NCBI GenBank assembly: GCA_003131945.1
Contig: PKWD01000221.1
Location: 739-7,416 of the forward strand
Source of the DNA: Acidimicrobiaceae bacterium
Lineage (GTDB): Bacteria > Actinomycetota > Acidimicrobiia > Acidimicrobiales > UBA8190
Direction: 5' to 3'
Length of the DNA: 6,678 bases
The number at the start of each line of letters is the position of its first letter. Positions within the stretch are counted from its first letter, which is position 1. This document shows, piece after piece, positions 1-5,345 of the stretch. The position numbers and the translations under genes were made by a program. A model generated the notes under the pieces. The model had not been told where the DNA came from, did not search any database, and saw only the letters and a program-made list of their open reading frames with translations.

Positions 1-345
1 GCCACCCAGGAAGTGGGCGTTGCCCACCCGGTGCCGTTCTTGGTCGTGCGTACGCAGCCGATGTCGGGGCCCGCCGGACTCTTTATCGGGGTGCGGATCG
101 ACCGGTTTGCGCCTTCGAACTCTCTGGCCGGCCCCGCGGCGCGCTTTCATATCACGCCGCGGGAGCTGCAAGTGCTCGCGCTGCTCCTGGATGGCGCAAA
201 GCTCGAGGAGATCGGGAAAAAGCTGCACATCACCTCTTCAACGATTCAAGATCACATCAAGAGCATGGTCGACAAGACGGAAAGCCGGAACCGAACCGAG
301 CTAATCGCTCGCGTCCTAGGTTGGGAAAGGACTCCTCCGGCCTGA
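1..345 (+). CDS. LuxR/GerE-family HTH transcriptional regulator, C-terminal part (5' truncated by window edge)
   Basis: The reading frame is open from base 1 and ends in TGA at 343-345, so only the last ~114 residues are visible and the true start lies upstream. The GTG at 13 is in frame but has no reason to be the real start. The last ~65 residues match the LuxR/GerE helix-turn-helix: an ITPRELQVLALLLDG opening, a KLEEIGKKLHITSSTIQDHI recognition-helix region and an RNRTELIARVLG ending, close to the family pattern 'LTpRE.eVL.L...G.s..EIA..L.iS..TVk.H'. This domain binds DNA as a dimer. The ~50 residues before it (hydrophobic PFLVV and LFIGVRI strands) could be the end of a sensory domain such as PAS, but too little is present to name it. 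It is co-directional with the STAS and desaturase genes and is followed by a repeat-bearing intergenic region, so it could regulate them; that is inference. The HTH call is strong; signal and targets are unknown. Confidence 0.85.
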   Translation, partial: ATQEVGVAHPVPFLVVRTQPMSGPAGLFIGVRIDRFAPSNSLAGPAARFHITPRELQVLALLLDGAKLEEIGKKLHITSSTIQDHIKSMVDKTESRNRTELIARVLGWERTPPA

Positions 346-388
346 AGAATCCGGCTTTTCACTATGCCCCCCTTCCTTGCGATGCGGT

Positions 389-452
389 ACAGTAAGGGTG
401 TTTCAGGCACAGTAAGGGTGCTTCACAGGTAGAGTAACGGTGCTTCAAAGGA
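389..452 (+). repeat. Three imperfect tandem repeats (20-22 bp) upstream of the STAS gene
   Basis: Three direct copies start at 389, 409 and 431. The cores are acagtaagggtgtttca, acagtaagggtgcttca and agagtaacggtgcttca. Copy 1 is two bases shorter than copy 2 near its end (cagg), and copy 3 ends caaagg, merging with the Shine-Dalgarno of the next gene. The spacing of 20 then 22 bp is about two helical turns, which would place the copies on the same DNA face, as expected for cooperative binding of a regulator. A TAGAGT at 430-435 resembles a -10 element, but I see no convincing -35. Role as operator is inferred; the repetition itself is plain. Confidence 0.7.
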
Positions 453-455
453 AGG
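450..455 (+). promoter_or_regulatory. Ribosome binding site for the STAS gene (supports TTG start)
   Basis: GGAAGG lies 7 bases before the TTG at 463. This is good Shine-Dalgarno spacing and the main reason for choosing this non-ATG start. It abuts the third repeat copy, so a protein bound to the repeats could also affect ribosome access. Confidence 0.6.
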
Positions 456-462
456 TTGAGTC

Positions 463-882
463 TTGCGTACGGCCCTAGTCGTTTTTTCGGGCGAGTACGA
501 CGTAAGTTGCAGGAAGCGATGGCGCGACGAGCTCGAGCGCCTGTCCTGCGAGCCCAACGTCATCATTGATTTTAGCGACGTGACCTATTTGGATGCGACC
601 TGCATGACGGAGTTGCTTCGTCTGCACGAGCGTCGCCACGCAAAGGGCTTCGGCCGCGAGACGGTCGTCCTGCATCGACCGGTCGTTCGCAGGCTCTTCG
701 AGCTCTTGCAGATGCAAGACGTCCTTCGAGTCGTGGAAACCCTCGACGAGGCCGTCGATAAGAAGGAGTTGGCCCCCATCGCGCGTCATGCGTTCGAGGG
801 AGGCATCGACGCATTCCGGCCCGCCCATCGACCGGCCCTCCAACGCAATCAATACGTGTCCGCAGTAGGAGCGCTCAACTAA
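463..882 (+). CDS. STAS-domain protein (anti-sigma factor antagonist-like), degenerate phosphosite
   Basis: This is a 139-residue protein with a TTG start chosen from the GGAAGG site 7 bases upstream. Residues 1-100 have the STAS fold pattern: strand ALVVFSGEYDV, helix CRKRWRDELERL, strand NVIIDFSDVTYLD, helix MTELLRLHERR, strand ETVVLH and the final helix around VRRLFELLQMQDVLRVVETLDEAV. STAS proteins of the SpoIIAA/RsbV type bind anti-sigma kinases and release sigma factors, controlled by phosphorylation of a Ser/Thr just after a conserved Asp (usual motif D-S-S/T-G). Here the motif is D44-A45-T46-C47: the first hydroxyl residue is Ala and the Gly is Cys, while a Thr remains. Phosphocontrol may therefore be altered or absent. 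Residues ~100-139 form an extra Arg/His-containing tail of unknown role. No cognate RsbW-like kinase is visible in the window. Its stop is 7 bases before the desaturase start, so the two are probably cotranscribed. Base composition is lower in GC than the genes after 1730. Confidence 0.8.
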   Translation: MRTALVVFSGEYDVSCRKRWRDELERLSCEPNVIIDFSDVTYLDATCMTELLRLHERRHAKGFGRETVVLHRPVVRRLFELLQMQDVLRVVETLDEAVDKKELAPIARHAFEGGIDAFRPAHRPALQRNQYVSAVGALN

Positions 883-889
883 CCAAGAT

Positions 890-1723
890 ATGCACCAGAC
901 TTACAGCCGAATCAAGGGTTTTGGCCTCATTGGCATCCACGTTGGAGCGCTCGCGGCCTTCTGGCCCGGATTCTTCAGTTGGTCGGCGCTGGCGGCCGCG
1001 GGGGTCGTATCCTATGCGACCGTGGCGCTTGGGATTTCGCTCTGCTTTCATCGCATCCTGACGCATCGCAGCCTGCGGCTCCTCAAACCAATTGAATACC
1101 TCTTTGCGATCTTTGGAACGCTCGCGCTGCAAGCCGATCCCATCCGCTGGGTATCGGTGCACCGCAAGCACCACGCCCACACCGACAAGATCGGGGACCC
1201 GCACTCCCCCGTGCTCCTCGGGTACGCCAAGGTCCAGTGGACCAATGTGGCGTTGTACCGGAAGGTGGCGCGCGATCCCGACGAGGTGGCCCGGTATGCC
1301 CGTGACCTGGCACCGGACCGTTGGGATCGGGTCCTTTTCGACCACAGCCTGCTCGGGCTCGGCCTCGGGATCGGCCTTCTCTACGTGGTGGCCGGTTGGG
1401 AGGTCGCCCTCATCGTGTCGATCGTCCACACCGTCTTCTATCTGGTGGGCAACGGGGCCATCAACGCCGTCGGTCACCACTGGGGAAGGCGCCCTTACGA
1501 CAACCTGGCCACCAACAACCAGTGGTTGGCGTGGCTGGTGGCCGGCGAGGGCCTGCACAACAACCACCACGCGGCGACGACGTCGGGACGCTTGTCGCTG
1601 GCCAAGGGCGAATTCGACCCCGCCTGGTGGGTGGTCCGCCTGCTGGTGCGCTTCAAGATGGCCACCCTCCGCCACAACTCGATCTCACCGAAGTCGGCGC
1701 GGCGGATCCCCGTGGGCGTCTGA
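890..1723 (+). CDS. Membrane fatty acid desaturase (acyl-CoA / acyl-lipid delta-9 type)
   Basis: This 277-residue integral membrane di-iron desaturase would introduce a cis double bond into a fatty acyl chain (acyl-CoA or acyl-lipid), adjusting membrane fluidity. The diagnostic histidine boxes are all present: HRILTH (H54-H59), HRKHH (H91-H95) followed by AHTD, and HNNHH (H223-H227), plus the GHHWG element (H196-H197). Hydrophobic membrane stretches lie around residues 11-53, 68-82 and 152-192, giving the usual two pairs of helices. Length is typical for bacterial DesC-like enzymes. No cytochrome b5 domain is fused, so electrons must come from a separate ferredoxin or reductase not seen here. 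The ATG at 890 has no strong Shine-Dalgarno, but it lies 7 bases after the STAS stop, suggesting translational coupling. The N-terminal third is less GC-rich than the rest. The family is clear; positional specificity (delta-9) is inferred from similarity of motif layout. Confidence 0.9.
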   Translation: MHQTYSRIKGFGLIGIHVGALAAFWPGFFSWSALAAAGVVSYATVALGISLCFHRILTHRSLRLLKPIEYLFAIFGTLALQADPIRWVSVHRKHHAHTDKIGDPHSPVLLGYAKVQWTNVALYRKVARDPDEVARYARDLAPDRWDRVLFDHSLLGLGLGIGLLYVVAGWEVALIVSIVHTVFYLVGNGAINAVGHHWGRRPYDNLATNNQWLAWLVAGEGLHNNHHAATTSGRLSLAKGEFDPAWWVVRLLVRFKMATLRHNSISPKSARRIPVGV

Positions 1724-1726
1724 GCA

Positions 1727-1745
1727 CCGGGGTCATCCGACCCGG
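1727..1745. terminator. Candidate bidirectional hairpin between convergent desaturase and GNAT genes
   Basis: The left arm ccggggtc (1727-1734) pairs with the right arm gacccgg (1739-1745) over a 4-base loop, with one bulged G. It spans the junction of the two converging stop codons (1723 and 1733) and overlaps the end of the GNAT gene. There is no T-tract on either strand, so this is at best a non-canonical GC-rich terminator. Confidence 0.35.
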
Positions 1746-2254
1746 CGCCAGTAGATGACGGCCTCCTCACCTTCGACGGCGTCGGGGAGCCGGCCGATCT
1801 CGTGCCAGCCGAGTTCCTCGTACAACGAGCGAGCCGGATTGGTGGAGAAGACCAGGTTGAACTGCATGGCGTCGAACCCGAGCAGGGGTGCCCGCCAGAG
1901 CGAGTCCTCGACCAGTAGTCGGCCGATGCCGTGGCGTCGATGGGCGACGTCCACGACGTAGCCGGCGTTGGCGATATGGGCGGCGCGCCCGGGGAAATTG
2001 GGCTTCAGGTAGTAGGCACCGACGACGCCGCCTTCGAGACGCGCCACCACGGCCAGGGTGACGGGCGTCACCCAGGTGGCCTCGAACATCTCTCTGGTCA
2101 GAGGGGGGGCATGGGGATAGCCGTCACCACTGGCCACGACGGCGTCGAAGAGGGCGAACAGGGCGTCGAGCTCGGTGAGGGCCAGGGGGCCGATCACGAC
2201 GGCTTCGCCGGCCCCGGTTCGCAGGGCCCGTTCCTCCAGCGGTGAGGTGTTCAC
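1733..2254 (-). CDS. GNAT-family N-acetyltransferase
   Basis: This 173-residue GCN5-related acetyltransferase transfers an acetyl group from acetyl-CoA to an amine. Visible motifs: the beta-4 strand and pyrophosphate-binding loop NAGYVVDVAHRRHGIG (R106-R107-H108-G109-I110-G111 fits the Q/R-x-x-G-x-G/A signature), then the helix RLLVEDSLWRA. The motif B region is FNLVFSTNPARSLYEELGWHEIGRLPDAV, with the classic N-x-x-A/S-x-x-x-Y-E-x-L-G-[WF] pattern, and a final strand EAVIYWRRV. The GTG start at 2254 is supported by a GGAGG 7 bases upstream. The substrate cannot be predicted. It faces the phosphonate-type operon across a 123-bp divergent region. PhnO-type GNAT enzymes acetylate aminophosphonates, so a link is possible, but nothing in this protein specifically indicates PhnO. 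It ends 9 bases from the convergent desaturase stop. Confidence 0.88.
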   Translation of the reverse strand: MNTSPLEERALRTGAGEAVVIGPLALTELDALFALFDAVVASGDGYPHAPPLTREMFEATWVTPVTLAVVARLEGGVVGAYYLKPNFPGRAAHIANAGYVVDVAHRRHGIGRLLVEDSLWRAPLLGFDAMQFNLVFSTNPARSLYEELGWHEIGRLPDAVEGEEAVIYWRRVG

Positions 2255-2261
2255 CGAGCAC

Positions 2262-2266
2262 CCTCC
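2262..2266 (-). promoter_or_regulatory. Ribosome binding site for the GNAT gene
   Basis: On the minus strand this reads GGAGG (within AGGAGGG), 7 bases before the GTG at 2254. It fixes that GTG as the most likely start. Confidence 0.65.
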
Positions 2267-2272
2267 TCTCCA

Positions 2273-2323
2273 AGCGACCGGCTTGTCCGAGCGACCGGCA
2301 TGTCCGAGCGACCGGCATGTCTA
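2273..2323 (+). repeat. Three tandem 17-bp repeats in a divergent intergenic region
   Basis: Copies lie at 2273-2289 (agcgaccggcttgtccg), 2290-2306 (agcgaccggcatgtccg) and 2307-2323 (agcgaccggcatgtcta). Copies 1 and 2 differ at one base; copies 2 and 3 differ only in the last two. Each unit contains an imperfect inverted element, GAC-6-GTC. The array sits between the divergent GNAT (start 2254) and FAD oxidoreductase (start 2378) genes, so it is a candidate operator array, or simply a short VNTR-like expansion. The ATG embedded in the second copy (2300) gives an in-frame upstream extension of the oxidoreductase that I judge not to be translated. Confidence 0.8.
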
Positions 2324-2377
2324 ACGACAGCGGTGACGACGGCCAACCTTTCGGCCGCCCGTGGAATCATCGTCCCC

Positions 2378-3502
2378 ATGGACGGTCAGCGGGTGGTCAT
2401 CGTCGGGGGTGGTGTGATCGGGACGATGCACGCCCTCGAAGGAGTCCGCCGGGGCTGGGAGGTGGTGCAGCTCGAGGCCGATGCCGGGCCTCGCCGGGCG
2501 TCGGTACGGAACTTCGGGCTCGTCTGGGTGAGCGGGCGGGCCGTGGGCGAGGAGCTCGAGCTGGGCTTGCGGGCACGGGAGATGTGGGAGAGCACGGCCG
2601 CTCTGGTCCCGGGCGTGGGATTGCGGGCCAACGGTTCGGTCACGGTGGCCACCGACCCGGCCGAGCTGGCCTTGATGGAGGAGGTTGCAGCGCGGCCCGA
2701 CGCCGGAGCGCGCCAGCTCACCGTTCTCGACGCCGCTCAGGTGCGGACCGTCAACCCGGCGGTGCGGGGAAAAGTGCTCGGTGGTCTTCTGTGCCGGCGC
2801 GACGCGGTGGTGGAACCCGGCGCCGTCCTTGGGGCGCTGCGGGCGCACCTCGTCGACAGTGGCCACTACCGCTGGCTCCCGGGGCGGCGGGCCGTCGAGG
2901 TGGGCCCGGGACATGTCGTCGACCATGTCGGTGCCAGACACGGGGCGACGCTCGTGCTCGTGTGTCCCGGTGACGCCCACACCGGACTGGGGGGGACGGT
3001 CGGAGCCGCTATCGCCCAGGCGCCGGTCCGGCGGTGTCGGCTGCAGATGATGCAGACCGGTCCGGCCGGCGAGACAGTGGCCACGTCGATCGCCGACGGC
3101 GATTCGATGCGCTACTACCCGGGCTTCGACCTTCCCGGTCGGGGAGGGCTGTTGCCTCCCTCAGAGGAGACGGTGACGTTCGGTATGCAGCTCCTTCTCG
3201 TGCAGCGCGCCGCCGGGGGGCTCACGATCGGTGACACCCACGTCTACGAGGAGCCGTTCGACTTCGCCGTCGAGGAATTCCTCTACGAGCAGCTGCGCCG
3301 ACGGGCCGAGGAGATCCTCGGTTGGTCTCTGCCCCCCGTCGTGCGTCGGTGGGCCGGCGTGTACTCGGCCCCCACCGATGCCCGGGTGTGCTTCCGGGAG
3401 GAAGTGGAACCCGGCGTCGTCGTGGTCACGGGCCTGGCTGGGCGGGGCATGACGCTCTCCCCGGCCATCGCCGAGCAGACGTGGACGGGGCTGAGCCGGT
3501 GA
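2378..3502 (+). CDS. DAO-type FAD-dependent oxidoreductase, phosphonate-associated (TIGR03364 / PbfD-like)
   Basis: This 374-residue flavoenzyme of the D-amino-acid-oxidase fold begins at once with an FAD-binding Rossmann motif, VVIVGGGVIG (residues 6-15, GxGxxG at G10-G15), followed by an acidic strand end QLEAD. SVRNFGLVW (43-50) is the conserved Ser-x-Arg-Asn-x-Gly patch of this subgroup. The C-terminal GLAGRGMTLSPAIAEQ (352-367) is the second FAD-contact loop of the family. Such enzymes oxidatively deaminate amines, giving an aldehyde, an amine and H2O2. Members found next to PhnX-like hydrolases are proposed, and for PbfD-type enzymes reported, to oxidise N-methyl-2-aminoethylphosphonate and/or 2-aminoethylphosphonate to phosphonoacetaldehyde, replacing the PhnW transaminase. 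Subfamily assignment rests on motif recognition plus the immediately following phosphonatase-like gene. I chose the ATG at 2378 because the Rossmann strand starts 4 residues later; the in-frame ATG at 2300 would add 26 residues encoded by repeat DNA. The Shine-Dalgarno is weak. The stop overlaps the next start (GTGA). Confidence 0.85.
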   Translation: MDGQRVVIVGGGVIGTMHALEGVRRGWEVVQLEADAGPRRASVRNFGLVWVSGRAVGEELELGLRAREMWESTAALVPGVGLRANGSVTVATDPAELALMEEVAARPDAGARQLTVLDAAQVRTVNPAVRGKVLGGLLCRRDAVVEPGAVLGALRAHLVDSGHYRWLPGRRAVEVGPGHVVDHVGARHGATLVLVCPGDAHTGLGGTVGAAIAQAPVRRCRLQMMQTGPAGETVATSIADGDSMRYYPGFDLPGRGGLLPPSEETVTFGMQLLLVQRAAGGLTIGDTHVYEEPFDFAVEEFLYEQLRRRAEEILGWSLPPVVRRWAGVYSAPTDARVCFREEVEPGVVVVTGLAGRGMTLSPAIAEQTWTGLSR

Positions 3503-3528
3503 CGCCGAGCCCGGTGACGCCGAGCCGG
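3499..3528 (+). repeat. 15-bp tandem duplication carrying two GTG start codons
   Basis: gtgacgccgagcccg (3499-3513) is followed directly by gtgacgccgagccgg (3514-3528), differing by one base swap at the end. It encodes VTPSP-VTPSR at the very start of the phosphonatase-like protein, before its first core strand, and so duplicates the candidate start codon. Confidence 0.75.
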
Positions 3529-4206
3529 CAGCCGGCCATCCGCCTGGCGGCGCTCGACATGGCGGGGACGACGGTGTCCGACGAGGGGGTGGTCGAGCGG
3601 GCCTTCGGCTGGGCGCTCGACCAGGTGGGCGGGGTCCCCGGCGCCAGCGAGGTGGGCGATCCGGAGACATTCGTGATGCGGACGATGGGCCAGTCGAAGA
3701 TCGAGGTCTTCACCGAGCTCTTCGCCGGCGACGTCGGCTTGGCGCGACGAGCCAACGCAGCCTTCGAGGCCGCCTACGACGGCGCCGTCGATCGGGGGGA
3801 GATCTCTGCTCTCCCGGGGGCGGCGGAGGTGATGGCGCAGCTGCGGGCGGCCGGGGTCAAGGTGTGTCTCACCACGGGCTTCGCCCCGGCCACGCGCGAC
3901 CGCATCCTTGACGCCCTCGGATGGACGGAGTCGGTCGATCTCGCCCTCTCCCCGAGCGACGCCGGACGGGGGCGTCCGTGGCCCGACATGATCCTGACGG
4001 CGGTGGTGCGCCTGGGGATCGAGGATGTCCGGGCTGTGGCGGTGGCCGGCGACACGGCCAGTGACCTGCTGGCGGGCTGGAGGGCCGGCGCCGGAATCGT
4101 GGCCGGGGTCCTCACCGGGGCCCATGGGCGGCCCGAATTCCTGGCCGTGCCGCACACGCATATCCTGGAGAGCGTGGCCGACCTCTCCGGGTTGGTCCTC
4201 TCCTGA
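3499..4206 (+). CDS. Phosphonatase-like HAD hydrolase (PhnX-like, TIGR03351 type)
   Basis: This 235-residue HAD-superfamily enzyme carries the distinctive phosphonatase changes. Motif I is D20-M-A-G-T-T (DxAGT instead of DxDxT), D20 being the nucleophile. The cap domain has M63-G-Q-S-K67, matching the Met/Lys pair of phosphonoacetaldehyde hydrolase in which Lys forms a Schiff base with the aldehyde. Motif II is LTTGFA (T125/T126). The usual HAD lysine is replaced by Arg in GRPWPDM (R159). Motif IV is G-D185-T-A-S-D189-LLAG. It should cleave the C-P bond of phosphonoacetaldehyde, or a hydroxylated relative, to an aldehyde and phosphate. The preceding flavoenzyme would supply the substrate. The GTG at 3499 overlaps the upstream TGA by 4 bases; a second in-frame GTG at 3514 lies in a tandem 15-bp duplication and is an alternative start (230 residues). 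The length is at the short end for canonical PhnX (about 260-275), as expected for this PhnX-like clade. Confidence 0.87.
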   Translation: MTPSPVTPSRQPAIRLAALDMAGTTVSDEGVVERAFGWALDQVGGVPGASEVGDPETFVMRTMGQSKIEVFTELFAGDVGLARRANAAFEAAYDGAVDRGEISALPGAAEVMAQLRAAGVKVCLTTGFAPATRDRILDALGWTESVDLALSPSDAGRGRPWPDMILTAVVRLGIEDVRAVAVAGDTASDLLAGWRAGAGIVAGVLTGAHGRPEFLAVPHTHILESVADLSGLVLS

Positions 4207-4210
4207 ACCC

Positions 4211-4215
4211 GGAGG
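4211..4215 (+). promoter_or_regulatory. Ribosome binding site for the AP-superfamily hydrolase
   Basis: GGAGG lies 10 bases upstream of the GTG at 4226, in the 19-base gap after the phosphonatase-like gene. It selects this GTG over the long upstream in-frame extension that would read through the previous gene. Confidence 0.65.
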
Positions 4216-4225
4216 TTCCCCCGGC

Positions 4226-5341
4226 GTGAACGTCCTCCTTCTCATTCTCGACGGCCTGTCGCCCCGACACGTCCGGGCCGACGTCATGCCCACCCTCTCG
4301 GCCATGGCCGAGGCGGGGGGATGGAACAAGCCCGGCGGGGTGGCCGTCATGCCGGCGTCGACCTATCCGAACCACGCCACCTTCGTGACAGGGGTGACAC
4401 CGGCCGTCCACGGGTTGTGGTCGAGCATGATTCCGACCCCGGGGTGGGCGGGCGAGACGGCCGACAGCCGGCAGGTCGCCCCTCTGGTCGAGGCCTGGGA
4501 GGTCGGGCCGTCATCGCCGACGGTCTTCGAGGTGTGCGGCCGGGGCGGGAGGTCCACGGCCGCCGTGCTCGGGGACCACCATCTGGTGGGGGCCATGGGT
4601 GCCGCCGCCGCTGACCGATGCTGGCCGGTCGGAGGCAAGTTCGGGGGCGAGGTCCCGCGCGACGCGCTCGAGTACGCCGACGACGCGGCCACGGCCGAGC
4701 AGATCGCCGATGCCATCGGCCAGGGCCCCGACCTGGTGGTGGCCCAGTTGAACGGGCCCGACACGGCCGCCCATCTCTACGGACCCGACAGCGCCGAGGC
4801 CCTTGAGGCCTATCGGTACAACGATGCCGCCATCGGCCGGGTGCGCGAGGCTCTCGCCCCGCGGTGGGACGACTGGGTGGTGATGGTGGTGAGCGACCAC
4901 AGCCAGGAAGCGGCCGGCGAGGAAGCGATCGACCTCGACCAGGAGATCGAGAACCGGGGCATCTCGGCGCGGGTGATCCGCGACGGATCAGCCGCCATCG
5001 TCACGGGCGATGGTGGCGGCGATCCCCGCTGGCTCGACGACGTCGAGGCCGTCGTGGGTGTCGAGCCGCTGGCCGACGACACGGTCGTCGTCTGGGGGCG
5101 GCCCGGGAGCTCGTTCGGCCCTCACCGGTGGGGCGTCCCGGGCATCCACGGCAGCCCGCGGACCACCCCCCAGGTGGCGGTGGTCTCCGGCGGACACGGC
5201 GCCGTGGCGTCACTCATCGAATGGGTGGAGGCGACACCACCACCGGCCACGGCTTGGGCCCGGGTGACGTCCAGGCTCCTGCAGCTACCGGCGGTGGGGG
5301 GCATCCCCCGGCTTCCCGACGCCGGAAGCATCCCCGGGTAG
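4226..5341 (+). CDS. Alkaline-phosphatase-superfamily type I phosphodiesterase / phosphonoacetate-hydrolase-like enzyme
   Basis: This 371-residue two-metal hydrolase begins immediately with the first metal-binding strand, VLLLILDG (D9). The nucleophile segment is PASTYPNHATFVTG, with T46 as predicted nucleophile and N49 nearby, exactly the nucleotide pyrophosphatase/phosphodiesterase (NPP) and PhnA pattern. The remaining ligands are present: NGPDTAAHLYGP (D179, H183), VVSDHS (D224, H225) and GIHGS (H308). The active site therefore looks complete. No signal peptide or membrane segment is seen at the chosen start, so it is probably cytoplasmic. The superfamily includes NPPs, phosphonate monoester hydrolases, phosphopentomutase-like enzymes and phosphonoacetate hydrolase PhnA, and motifs alone do not separate them. 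Its position as third gene of a phosphonate-type operon favours a C-P or phosphonate-ester substrate, but that is inference. The Ala/Pro/Gly-rich last ~35 residues are probably a loose tail. It ends 24 bases from the convergent argS stop. Confidence 0.8.
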   Translation: MNVLLLILDGLSPRHVRADVMPTLSAMAEAGGWNKPGGVAVMPASTYPNHATFVTGVTPAVHGLWSSMIPTPGWAGETADSRQVAPLVEAWEVGPSSPTVFEVCGRGGRSTAAVLGDHHLVGAMGAAAADRCWPVGGKFGGEVPRDALEYADDAATAEQIADAIGQGPDLVVAQLNGPDTAAHLYGPDSAEALEAYRYNDAAIGRVREALAPRWDDWVVMVVSDHSQEAAGEEAIDLDQEIENRGISARVIRDGSAAIVTGDGGGDPRWLDDVEAVVGVEPLADDTVVVWGRPGSSFGPHRWGVPGIHGSPRTTPQVAVVSGGHGAVASLIEWVEATPPPATAWARVTSRLLQLPAVGGIPRLPDAGSIPG

Positions 5342-5345
5342 CGGC

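Noticed and set aside
333..357. A possible terminator hairpin after the LuxR-type gene.
   Set aside because: The two tccggc segments are mainly a direct repeat; only 4 bases can pair, despite the following TTTT.
875..1675. A 266-codon minus-strand open frame opposite the desaturase.
   Set aside because: It is an antisense shadow; the plus-strand frame has all histidine boxes and membrane segments.
2273..2323. The 17-bp repeats as a CRISPR array.
   Set aside because: The units are contiguous with no spacers, are too short, and there are no cas genes.
2300..2377. An in-frame 26-codon N-terminal extension of the FAD oxidoreductase starting at ATG 2300.
   Set aside because: It is encoded by the tandem repeats and adjacent non-coding-looking DNA, and the family's FAD-binding strand begins just after the ATG at 2378.
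3322..3498. An upstream in-frame extension of the phosphonatase-like gene lying inside the oxidoreductase gene.
   Set aside because: The peptide is Arg/Gly-rich out-of-frame translation of the oxidoreductase; the GTGA overlap at 3499 is the natural start.
4025..4225. An upstream in-frame extension of the AP-superfamily gene.
   Set aside because: It overlaps the end of the phosphonatase-like gene, is Trp/Pro-rich shadow sequence, and a GGAGG site points to the GTG at 4226.
3283..4350. A 355-codon open frame on the minus strand.
   Set aside because: It is an antisense shadow of the phosphonatase-like gene and its neighbours, with His/Arg/Pro-rich composition and no recognisable domain.
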